The notes below the pieces were generated by a model, which saw nothing but the letters and a program-made list of their open reading frames with translations, made no database searches and was not told the origin of the DNA. A program made the position numbers and the translations under genes. From Anagrus nilaparvatae (Eukaryota; Arthropoda; Insecta; Hymenoptera; Mymaridae): a stretch of DNA of 64,000 nt. Numbering within the stretch: the first letter of the stretch is position 1; each line of letters opens with the position of its first letter. The stretch lies in contig JAKSXM010000272.1 of assembly GCA_022575985.1 (NCBI GenBank), forward strand, positions 31,513,501 to 31,577,500. The letters are read 5' to 3'. Positions 34,613 through 45,992 of the stretch are shown in pieces.

Positions 34613-35620
34613 AACCGGTGATATTTCACAACCATTGTTTTATTTATTTTAAATAATTTGAAACAATAAAAAATTAAGTTCAGCTCCAACTCTATAAAAT
34701 ATTATTTTTACTTTTATTATGGAATTAAGGCCTAATTTTGTTTTCAAAATTTTTTTTACCAAAAAATCTCGATATACTTTTTTTTTTAAATTTATTTCCA
34801 TGAAAGACTTATACTTGAAAGTATGGTTTTTACTCGATATCTCGAATCTGATAATTAATTTTTTGAAAATTTGTTTCAAAATTTTTTTTACAAAAAAATA
34901 CAAAAAACACCAAATAATTTTTTCTTTTTGGACGTAGTATTTAATTTTTTTCTTTGAGAGTACTAGTTTTAGAAACCTCGTTTATAGTAATATCGAAGAT
35001 CTGATACTGAATTTTTTCAAAAATTTTTTCTAACAATTAAAAAAAAAAAATTAAAAAAACTACAATATTTTTTTTTTTTTGGTGTAATACTTAATTTAGT
35101 TCCATGAAAGTACTTATATTTGAAAGTATGATTTTTACTCGATATCTCGAATCTGATAATTAATTTTTTTCCCAAAATTTTCGTCACTAAAAAATACAAA
35201 AAACACCAATTTTTTTTTCTTTTTGGACGTAGTACCTAATTTATTTCTATGAGAGTACTAGTTTTAGAAAGTTCGTTTATAGTAACTTTTTGAATCTGAT
35301 ACTGAATATTTTCAAAATTTTTTCTCAAAATTAAGAAAACAAAAAAATTAAAAAAACTGCAATATTTTTTTTTTGTGTAATACTTCATTTAGTTCTATGA
35401 AAGTACTTATATTTGAAAATATGGTTCTTACTCGAAATCTCGAATCTGATAATTAATTTTTTGAAAATTTGTTCCAAAACTTTTGATCAATAAAAAAAAC
35501 TTTTAAAAGTTAGCAGAAATGTATATATGATTGCCTTCTTGTAATCAGTAGCATATTGATGTATTAAGCTCATTGTTTGAGGAACTTTAGTGCCAGCTAC
35601 ATTGCTAAATTGATTTTTTT
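34449..35620 (+). repeat. GGTTCCTC-family repeat, copy B (both ends present)
   Basis: 5' end CCTCAATGAGGAACCATTGT, then TTTTTTGGCATATAAACACG, (TG)n, then roughly four to five of the 150-165-bp tandem units. 3' end is TTTGAGGAACTTTAGTGCCA. This copy defines both ends of the family. Confidence 0.75.
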
Positions 35621-36200
35621 TTACATTTTTGAAAGCATGCTATTGCCAAACGCAACTCTTTTTTTCCCATTAAAACAACAGAATTAATTATAAGTTAAAA
35701 GCTTTAGAAAATGATATGGCTCTAAATGATCTACATGATCATTATATGTTGAATTGATGCTGTATTAAAAATGTTATTTTTAATTCGTTTTAATTTTTAC
35801 TGCAGATGCTCGTCTTTTAACTTTTTGCGCTAGTGGTAGTTGATTTTTTCTGTGTACTGCTTGGATGACAATGACCAATAACAATTTCAAAAACTTTTGA
35901 GTATGCCAGCTCTTCTTTGAAGAATTTCTAAAAAAGGATACACTAATGCTATATCAATAACAAAGATAATATTTTTATACTTGCTATCTATGTGTAAATG
36001 AGAAAAGAAAAGTTTATTTAAAAATTATTTAATTTATAAAAAATTATTTATTATTTTTATATAATCACTACTTTCTGGTTTTAATGCCACTGTCTGGCCA
36101 GTCCACCGGTCTTTATTTTAAATATTTCATATTATATTTTCATTTGGAACTTTTTCTTGTTGAAATTTTTTATTTTTCAACGTTTTTTCGGAAAAACGTG
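35621..36200. other. AT-rich intergenic stretch
   Basis: No coding exon or element boundary recognised. Confidence 0.4.
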
Positions 36201-36207
36201 GCCGGAT

Positions 36208-36358
36208 CCATTAAGATTCGGTATTAAATCTAGTCTATAGCAAGATTTAAGTGTAGTTCGGAGTTATTCACGGTTAATCCTCAAAAATCCCCAGCCATAC
36301 AGTTTACGTATAACTTACATAATGCTATAGACTAGATTTAATCTCGAATTTTAATCTG
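36208..36358. repeat. 151-bp hairpin repeat
   Basis: ATTAAATCTAGTCTATAGCA pairs with TGCTATAGACTAGATTTAAT, with extended imperfect pairing outside (CCATTAAGATTCGG / CGAATTTTAATCTGG). Short MITE-like sequence. Confidence 0.65.
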
Positions 36359-36623
36359 GTGTAGACTGGTCTACACTCATCTGACAAAATCGGGATTCTT
36401 CCGCGGAATTTTAACTATAATTTTGAATCCTGGGCTAACCATATTTTAATTCTTTTAGTTACAAATTTTTAGACAAACAATGAATTGTCAAAAAATGAAA
36501 ATGTATAATTCAATCTTTGCAAATTCTTCGTTTTCTGAGCGATGAAAAAAAGTTATATTATTTTCACTAAAAATTTTAAATTATATAAATTTGGTAAAAT
36601 TGATCCTTCTTCATTGTTATACT

Positions 36624-37023
36624 TTTTTCAGCTCTCGACCAATCAGAGACTAGAAGATATTAATTTTCAATTAAATTAAAAAACAAAATTGCCAAATTAA
36701 TCTGCATAAAATAAAAAATGTGGCTCTGCTTTACTTAGACTTGAGAAAATTTTCTTTCTCAGTTAAAAAATGAAAAAAAACCTGCGCAGTACCAAAACCA
36801 AAAAAAAATGAGTGAAACAGACGACATTGGGGTTGCAATTTCATTTAATGTTTTGAGAAAAAGAAAAATTTTTTCAAATCTAGGAATATCAGAGCCACAT
36901 TTTTAATTTTCTGTAGATTAATTTGGCAATTTTCTTTTATAATTTAGTTAAAAATTAAAGCCGTATTTTGGTGTCCAAAATTAATATTTTACCTAGTCTC
37001 TGATTGGTCGAGAGCTGAAAAAA
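36624..37023. mobile_element. 400-bp foldback element
   Basis: TTTTTTCAGCTCTCGACCAA pairs with TTGGTCGAGAGCTGAAAAAA. Pairing resumes inside through CAAAATTGCCAAATTAATCT and ATGTGGCTCTG / CAGAGCCACAT. The right arm carries an indel near 36945-36985. Non-coding. Confidence 0.75.
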
Positions 37024-38864
37024 TGGCTGACATGCAGCCCTCTTAAAAGACTCGTCATCGGTATTTGAGAAATTCTTTTTTAACTTCATCCAAATTAGGC
37101 CAATTTTTATTTTTTAAGATTTTTTCAGTTATTTTCTTAGCCATTTTTTGATAAGAAATTTCTAAAACCGACGACCAGATGTAGAAAAATCCCCATGTAA
37201 AATTTGACTCCCAACAGCGTTATGACAAAATTTCTTTTTCTGATTTAAGAAATAAAAAGAATAAAAATTGCTCATGTAAAAATTTTGAAAAAATAATTAT
37301 TTTTTTAGATCATTTTAGTGTACTTTTTTCTTGACTATTTCTTTGGCCCTAGCCCCCGAGTTAGCGACTTTAATTTTATAGTATTATTTTTTTAAAAACC
37401 CATTCCTCAAAACAGGGGACTACAAGTTTTATGCTAATGGGGTAATAATATTTGATATTTTACAACACGTATTACCTTAATCGAACCTAAGTCAAATCTG
37501 ACAAAAAATTTTCAATAAATATTATAAGCGATCATTTTATCAACGAACACAGCAAAGAAAAACTTAAAATTACGTCAGAAGAATTTTTAACAGCCTACTC
37601 TCATAAAAAAAATGCTGCCAAATTATTGAAACGATAAATATTCAAATGAGATGAAACTTTTAACCAAAAATAAAGTGACTTCTTATGTATTAAAATTAAA
37701 ATTCAGGTCCAAAAAGAAAAAAAAATGTATGTTTTTTGAATTTCTTAAAGGCAAAAATTTTTTAAATAATTAATAACCAGATCTATCGAGTAGAAGCGAT
37801 ATTTCTAGATATTAAAACTTGCATTGAAAAAAATTTGATATTACATCATCGCTGCGCTGGTTAGTTTTTTAAAAGCCGGAAAATGAAACGTGCTTGTATA
37901 GGAAAAAATAAAAATTTCACCTGTCACAATGGAACCAGTAATAAAATTAATTGTCGATGGTAAAATTGTACTTATTTTGAGAATTAAGCAGATACAACCT
38001 TAAAGCTAAAATTAAAATTCGCATTTTTGAGGCTGGTGTATAAGATATTTAAGATATTCCGTAATACATAATGCAATTATTGAATTGTACTATAGATTTA
38101 GTACACATGATATCGTAATTTAGTAAATTATGTAAGATAAAGTTAAGTTAATTAATTTCTATCCTTATTGTCGTTTTACAATGAGCACAAGATATCTTAT
38201 CTCATAAAATCATAGTAAACTAGGAAACGCATAGAGTGAGTTGGTTAAGAATCAATTTTCAATAAAATTGACCTTTGTGCCAATTAACTTTCATCAGCTG
38301 AAATGGATTCGATCGCTAGTTAAAAAAGTCAGGAACTCTCGAATCAAGCAAAGTCGGTTATTAACTGCGCCACAAAAGCCAGTAAGCCACGTTTTCGTTC
38401 CGCGAGAGATAAAATAAAATTCTTCGCTATCGGTTTAATATATAAAATATATAAGTTTAACTGTTTAAACAGATAAATTATTCTAAGGTACATATTAAAT
38501 TTGATAAAATCTGAGCAAATATCGTAAACTGAATTTAAAAACACACTGCGTGGCGCTCTCGCTTCTCGCGCTCAACAAAAGTACGTCTTCAGTCTTTTCT
38601 TTTCTCGTATTCTCTTTCTTGGTGCCGGAAAATATACACAAAGCGCTTACGAACATCAATTTATAAATGTTTGATTTTACCAATTTTTTCACGATAGAAC
38701 TAAAGAATAAAAAAAAAAGCAGACTACCAAAAAATTTCAAATTCTTGGCAAACTGGGCATTTAATAAATGTTCTTATGTCTAGTTAAATTTCCAGCTTCA
38801 TTTTAAGCTTCAGGAAGTTAAAATACTTTTCCGTTGATCAATATTGCATTAAATATTAACAAGG
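37024..38864. other. Intergenic stretch and probable promoter region of copy 4
   Basis: No coding exon recognised. A less AT-rich patch at 38545-38590 (GCGTGGCGCTCTCGCTTCTC) about 300 bp before the start codon could be near the transcription start of copy 4, but no core motif is clear. Confidence 0.35.
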
Positions 38865-41127
38865 ATGTTGACTACGTGGAAATCATGTTGTAAGTAAAAT
38901 ACGCTTTCTTCGTTAAAATAACAAATCATTTATTTTTTTTATATTATCTTTCATTAATTCAACATTCATTTCCTAGATTGCAAATGTAGATAAGATTTAT
39001 TTATTTTTAGGTATTCGAGTGCCACAGCGATGGATATTCGCTGTCATGGGCTTTTTGGGCTTGTTCAATGCCTACGCGATGAGATCCTGCCTAGCAATTA
39101 CGATTATCAAAATGGTCCAACCAACTGAACACAAAGCGTACATCGACGACACCTGCGAATCACCGGAAGCCCCGGGAAATTTAACGAAAATCCATTCTGC
39201 CAATAACACCGCCGGCCAAATAGTCCTTTATCCCTGGAACGAAAGAGAGCAGGTGAGATATTGGCATTAACAGCATATTGATTTCAAAGCTTAGCTGGGC
39301 GATTTAAAAATTCCTTTTATTTTAATAAATTAATAAATCAGTTAATTAAATGAAAATATCATCGAAAAAGCTGGAGAGAGTTCAATCGAAGAAAATAATC
39401 TTCAAAGTTTCTTTCCCAAACAATCTGATGTTAATTTGCAGAGTATAATAAAAATTACAATACGAGACAAAGAGACGCGAGTTGATTAAACTATAACAGC
39501 AGACGTCCCATATTTGCATAATTAATTTGCCACTTATCAAACTCTCTGAATATTTTGATTTCTTGCAATTATGCAATTTTCTCTTTCAGCTACTATTGTT
39601 TTAAATTTTCTTTCAAAATGGAATTTAAATAATGCAAATATTTAAATATATTTTATAAAACTTAACTTTAATTAATTAAATAAATTCGAAAAATGTGCAA
39701 GAACGTTTTATCATCTCTTGGCTCGCGATTTTCAAAGGAAATTTCAGCACGTACGGAAAAGCCGAGATAAAAAATAAAAATTGTATTTGTCCTGTCAATT
39801 TGTTAAAAAAAGACGATAATCTTATCTTCGAACTTAATGCAAGATTAAAAATTATGTTCAATAAATAGAATTATGCAAAAAATTCATTCATTCCAACTTT
39901 ATTTTTTTCCAGGGTATCATTTTATCATCGTTCTACATAGGCTACGTTTTGACTCACCTGCCGGGTGGTATAATGGCAGAAAAATTTGGCGGAAAGTACA
40001 CTTTAGGTTTTGGTATTCTCTTGACTGCAGTTTTTACTCTCCTGACGCCTAACGCTGTTGATTTTGGCGGAATCTACGCCTTGATAACTGTTCGTATATT
40101 AATGGGACTCGGCGAAGGTACGACTTATCCAGCTGTGAACGTCATGTTGGCTCAATGGACTCCACCCGAAGAACGATCGAAAATAGGATCTTTTGTTTTC
40201 GCTGGAGCGCCGCTTGGGACCGTATTCGCGACCGCGGTTTCCGGTCTGATACTTCGATATTCCAGTTCTGGTTGGCCAGCGGTATTCTACTTTTTTGGCA
40301 GCGTTAATATTATTTGGTTCGTTGTTTGGGTCTTAATTTGCTACAACAATCCAAGAGAGCATCCTTTCATCAGCGAAAAGGAAGTCAAATTTTTGAACGA
40401 CAGGCTGCGAGATCACACGCATCAAAAGCCACCACCCGTTCCGTGGAAACGTATATTAATGTCGAAACCTTTGTGGGCATCGACTATCGCGTTGATAGGG
40501 CACAATTGGGCCTTCTCGACGATCGTCAACGATTTGCCAAAGTACATGAGCAGCGTCTTGAGATTTTCCATAGAAGATAATGGTTATCTATCGTCCTTAG
40601 CTTACTTGTTCATGTGGCTTGGGAGCTCAGTGACTTCTTGGATGGCTGATCATATGACGGCAAAAAATTATTTATCAATAACAAACATAAGGAAAATTGG
40701 TTCTGTTATCGCACTTGTTGGACCCGCGATATTTATCATAGCTGCTTCGTACGCCGGGTGCAACCACGCGACAGTCGTTGTTATGTTTTATCTTGGAATG
40801 GTTTTAATGGGTGCTGCCTTGCCTGGAATAATGGTAAACGTCTTAGATTTGAGTCCGAATTACGCAGGTACGTTAATGGCTTTGACGAATGGAATTTCCG
40901 CTCTGACCGGAGTATTTACACCGTACATCGCTGGATATTTGACACCAAAGCAAACTCTAGGAGAATGGCGATTAGTATTTTGGATTGTATTTTGCGTGTC
41001 CATATTAACGAACATCGTATTCCTTATTTATGGAAGTGGCGAAGTTGAATATTGGAATAATTTGGATTTCAAGGAAGACAAAAAGTACAAAAGAAATAAC
41101 AAACAAATCGAAGATACGGAAGCTTGA
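38865..41127 (+). CDS. SLC17-family MFS transporter, tandem copy 4 (canonical TM4 glutamate)
   Basis: Predicted 493-aa transporter. Exons are 38865-38889 (MLTTWKSC plus T, donor GTAAGT), 39011-39252 and 39913-41127. TM1 has the conserved arginine (about residue 33). The loop has sequons NLT and NNT. TM2 reads GIILSSFYIGYVLTHLPGG and is followed by AEKFGGKYTLGFG. TM4 reads VRILMGLGEGTTYPA, which keeps both the arginine (about 150) and, alone in this array, the glutamate (about 157) seven residues later, matching the Arg/Glu pair of VGLUTs and sialin. TM7 has GHNW. TM10 has NYAGTLMALTNG. On key residues this is the copy most likely to keep the ancestral proton-coupled or anion-transport chemistry. 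It is closest to copy 5 (shared SIEDNGYLSSL). Confidence 0.93.
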
Positions 41128-43657
41128 CATTTGGATCAGATTATTAAAAAATAGCAGAATTTTGAATTATTCCTTTAATTTAATCTTACAAAGAAGGCTC
41201 GAGAATGGTGTACGGTTTTAAAAAATTGTTTAAATATAATTTATTCAAGTTTTACCGAACTCTTCTGCGCTCTAAATTAAAAAATGTTTTCTGAATAAGC
41301 AATCATTTCTTGTGCTTTATATACCATGCCTTTCACAAAATAACTCAAAAATTAAAAGATTGAAGCATCCTTAATTATTTTTTGTCAGAAAAATGTATAA
41401 GTTAATTTTGAGTTAAAAAGTTTGGGCAAATAGAACTCAGGTTATTTGAGGTCAATAGAAAATACAGTTATAAATTCTCTGCTACTAAAAGGAAATTATT
41501 TATTAAAATTGTAACACGTTCTGATTTTGGAATGTGATTTATTGGCAAGAAAAATAAATCAAAATTAGATTTTAAGTATAAGTAAAGTAAAATTTGAAAA
41601 TCAATGATATTTTATTTTCATTTAGAATATATTAACTGTTGAACCAAAAATTAATGTAATTTCAGATTTAATTAAAATCAAAATATTTTTTCAATAAAAA
41701 TTCAGCTGTATGATTTTAATTTAAGTAATTATAATTAATAAATCAAAATTTATATTCCAATTTTTATTCCAAAGTAAGAAATTTGTTTTAGAATTAGCAC
41801 TTTAGCGTAATACTTTTCCAAATTCCCTGTGAAATTTCGAGTTTTCTGAATTTTCCATTATTCCTAACACAGACCTAATACGTAAGAAATTTAAAAATTA
41901 AATGACGAGGTACACTCATTTTTACAAACATTTTTATAATAAAGTTAAAAAATCTTTTGCTTTAAAAACTAAAAAAAAAACCAATATAGAATCTAGAATA
42001 TAAAAAACACTTAGTAAAAAAAATTTCGATAAGTGGGTATAATAAGGATTTTAGGAGCCTAATTTTTTTTTTTGCTTAAGGACTTAAGGAGGCTCTTCAG
42101 TGTACTCGCTAGTCATTGGAGAAGCTATTAAAAATTTTTGTTGATATTGTAAATTTATGTGAAATATGAATATGAAAAATCATTTTTTAATTTTATTAAT
42201 TATTTAATATTAAAAAAATAACAAATATTCTCTTTATTTACTAATTACCGATAACAAAAAGTTTACGTAGTATATAAACAACTGAAGGCGCGCTCAGTGT
42301 AAAATTTAATTTATTATTTGGAGTACAGATATTAGAATTTATATTTACCGTATTTTAAAGCATTGTATGACTTTTATTATTTATCAAATAAATATAAGAT
42401 TTATCCTTTACAAGTAATTATAAGCTTTTTTATTTTTAAAATAAAATTAAATAAATAATATCAATAAATACATAATATTTACAAATAAACGCGTGCCCCT
42501 GTATAGTATACTATCCATGTACTATCATGGCTGCTTTCTCTTTTAAACCTTGTTTACTAATTTTTGGAGTTTAATTGCTCAAAATAACACACGGCTACCT
42601 AATATGAGATAGTAAGCAATAAATTCCTTGGACTTTAAACTTTATAACTAATCTACACAGAGATTGGAAAAATTTGATTTGACAGAATAAATAGCAACTT
42701 CCGGAGTTGTTTTCATAAGGAGTCGTGTTAAAATGTTGGAACTTTTTTTACAAATATTTCAAAATTTTGCACGGCTATCGCTAAAATGTCCTATACCATT
42801 CGATTCGGGAGATTTTATCCTTTAAAATGATATATCTCATTATTTAAAACTTCCGAATGAAGAACGTCCTTAAAATTTTAAAGGCTTTAAAGATTCAAAA
42901 AGGATTTAAATTTTACCATGTTCCATGTTCATTGGTTGTGAGTTGTGACACAAACTGGTTGTTTCTGAGACTATTTATTGGATTATTGGACATTTGGAAT
43001 TTTCCGTCATTTATACTGATAAACAATTTATATTTTTTTGACTTTTTAATTTTCTTATAACTCTCCACGAAGCGTTCTATATTTCTAATGATTTTTTCAT
43101 GAAAGAGCCAATCAGAACTTTGATCCAAAGTGCAAAGATTTGGAAATATAGGCATTTATGACCCAAAACTTTATAAAACTATTATAAACCAATAAACATT
43201 TTCAATTTTTATTTTATTTTCTGATAACTTGGTGCTAAGCCACTCAGGCCAGAACCCTTTTCATCTCTCAAGATAAATTATTCTGTTATATCCTGGACGG
43301 CGTAATTTTATAATATAACGAAATACTCGAATAAATTTTCATATATTACATGTCGCATCTACAGATTTAATTCATCAAAATTTATAATTATTTTTACAGT
43401 TTATATATTATTATAAATTAAAAAATTAATATTTAAAATTATCTTACATATTTTTACACAGCGCGCCGCTGACCCATCAGAGCATCAATAAATCGACCAG
43501 TTAGATAAAATTGATGACGAAATTTTCACAATTTTTCTATCCATAAAAAACTCATGTGGCATGATTTTTTGTCTAATTTATTCGTGTTCTGATTGGACAG
43601 AACGTGTAGTGATTTTCATTTTTTTTATTAGACGCTAGCAATGTAATTATGGATAAG
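41128..43657. other. Intergenic stretch between copies 4 and 5
   Basis: AT-rich, no coding exon recognised. Open frames around 42857-43155 overlap on both strands, are low-complexity and lack family resemblance. Confidence 0.4.
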
Positions 43658-43659
43658 TA

Positions 43660-44086
43660 CACTGTAAAAAGTAACTTTCTTATGTTAACAAAAAAATTAG
43701 AACATTTTCGAAAAATTAGTCAATTTTCGAAAAAATTTGTAAATATTCGATAAAAATCGTAAATTTCCTAAATTTAGTATATTATCGAAAAATTCGAGAA
43801 TTCTCAATTTTTTTTATTGATTTTACGAAAAAAGTTGCAAATTCACAACTATTTTTCGGAAATTTACAACTATTTTTTGTAAATTTTCGAAAAAAAATTG
43901 TAAATTATCAATTTTTCTTGCGAATTCACTAAAAAAAATCGAGAATACTCGAATTTTTTGTTAATATTCTAAATTTAGTAAACATACGATTTTTTTCGAA
44001 TATTTACTAATTTTTTCGAAAATTTACTAATTTTTCGAAAATGTTCTAATTTTTTTGTTAATATATGAAAGATACTTTTTACAGTG
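43660..44086. mobile_element. 427-bp palindromic MITE with TA target duplication
   Basis: CACTGTAAAAAGTAACTTTC at the left and CTTTTTACAGTG at the right are flanked by TA (43658-43659 and 44087-44088). The arms are made of repeated TTTTCGAAAAATT and GTAAATTTTCGAAAAA words that are themselves near-palindromes. The tips (CACTG/CAGTG plus TA) match those of the 13371-15180 element, so the two may share a transposase source. Confidence 0.85.
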
Positions 44087-44397
44087 TATATAATAGATGA
44101 AATATATACACAAGAAGTTCTTCGTCACATAATATACGCTCGCACGTGAATTTTTATCTTAATAAAATTTTGGGTGTTAATAACAAAAATACGGAAATAA
44201 TTTCTCATTTTTCTCAGCGCGCTGTATAAAAATTTCTAAAATAATTTTAAAATTTAAATGTTAATTTGTTAATTTATCATTATAAACTGGAAAAATAATT
44301 ATAAATCTTAATAAAAAATATGTAAACTAATAGAATATCATATCTGTAGATGCGAAGCATAATATATGAAAACTCATTAGAGTATTTCGTCATCCTA

Positions 44398-44587
44398 TTA
44401 AGGCTCACACACAAACTCATGGGCACGAGCAAAAAGCACACGAGCACGAGGAGAAGTGGTATATGGTAGGAGTTAGAATGGAGGGGCTAAAGAGGATAAA
44501 GTAAAAATATTACCCCCACTTTGTTCAATATTGCTCGTGCTCGTGTGCTTTTTTGCTCGTGCCCATGAGTTTGTGTGTAGGCCTTTA
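44398..44587. mobile_element. 190-bp MITE with about 50-bp terminal inverted repeats
   Basis: CACACACAAACTCATGGGCA with CGAGCAAAAAGCACACGAGC at the left pairs with GCTCGTGTGCTTTTTTGCTC and TGCCCATGAGTTTGTGTGTA at the right. The centre (44450-44525) is unpaired. The outermost bases are TAAAGGCC-like on the right and TTAAGGCT on the left. Non-coding. Confidence 0.8.
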
Positions 44588-45992
44588 TAAAATTTCGCCG
44601 CCCAGGACAAAAGAAAAATTTATTTCGATGGACAGTAATCAGTATTTGCGTTCAGTTGCGATATTAAATTATTTTTTTTTTTTTTTGAGGTACATTAAAC
44701 ATGCAATATGATCTGAGGGGGTTGGCGCGCTTCGGCGAAGCTTAAAATATCTGGGAAAAAACTGGAACTATATCAAGAAATTAAAAAAAAAGTATTTTAG
44801 CTGCACGCCCATGTAAAACCTGCAGAGTTTTAGGTTTTCAAGCATACAATTGTAAATTTTTTTTAAATCAATAGTATCCTGATTTATTTATAATTCTCGA
44901 AATAAAAAAAATAAAAATCAAACATAAAATTTTTTTTCCATAGTTCACATAGTCTAGGAATAAAGATTAAGTGCCTTAAATTTATCCTATTACCTATTAC
45001 ATGTGAATTTGGGTTATTATAAATTTTTTCTTCATATTTATATACCAGAAAAGCATATTCTATAAATTGATTAAGAATGCTCATAAAATGCTCAATTTAT
45101 CAATTTCACAGTCTCAATTTCTTCATCCAAGGATCCAGGGAATATTTTAAATATATTGTTATTGCAAAACCTTTTCTCAAACTTAAAATTGAGACGATCT
45201 AAAAATAATTTTTTTCAACCGATTTAATTTTTTTTTTCCTAAAATACATGGCAGTTTTCAATTATTTCATAAGACTAAAAAGATAAAAATGAATAGACAG
45301 AATCCTGAATCATAAAAAACAGAAGAGAATTATTATACAACTAATTCGCATCTACCACTTACTTTTCAAAACATTTTATTGACGTTCTTTAGCCATCAGG
45401 AAGTACTTTTTACCTTTTCACTTATTCAGACATAAACATATTATTTAATTTATTATGCAAATAAAGAGTCAATGTCATGTCTCTTTATGACATTGTTTTT
45501 TATTTCTTGGCCAAAAAAGATCGATACTTTCGTTAGTTGCCTCTTTGACTAGCACAAAAATAGAACCTTTTGGAGTTTTTAGATCTGCACCAAAATAGAC
45601 CAGTTACCCCTAGACTCATTCATAATTATGGACCTAAAATCTGATTTCTTTGATTTTGAAGCTGAGCGGTCCTGCGAGTCACGCAGCGCGAGAACGGTAA
45701 GTGCATTAGTCGTAAAATCCAAGTTAAATTGTCAAAATCATTGCATTAATTATTAACGTCTTTGAACTTGAGATTTCAATATTCTAATTTACTCAAAAAT
45801 TGACTCATCAAGAAATTTCCATTTCTTTAATGATGCAATCGCTAGAAAACCTCGTCGTTATGCATATTTTACTACATTATCTTATCTTTGTTATTGACTT
45901 TGAAAACCAACAAATTTTTCTATTTTATTGTATTGGCTTACTTAATTATGATCTAGGGTTTATTAAGAAATTTGAACCCGAGCAACGAAGAC
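44588..45992. other. Intergenic stretch and probable promoter of copy 5
   Basis: No coding exon recognised. A GCTTC-GGC-GAAGC stem sits at 44729-44741. A GC-richer patch at 45660-45697 (CGAGTCACGCAGCGCGAGAA then GTAAGTG) looks like a non-coding first exon with a donor site for copy 5, though no transcript evidence is available. Confidence 0.35.
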
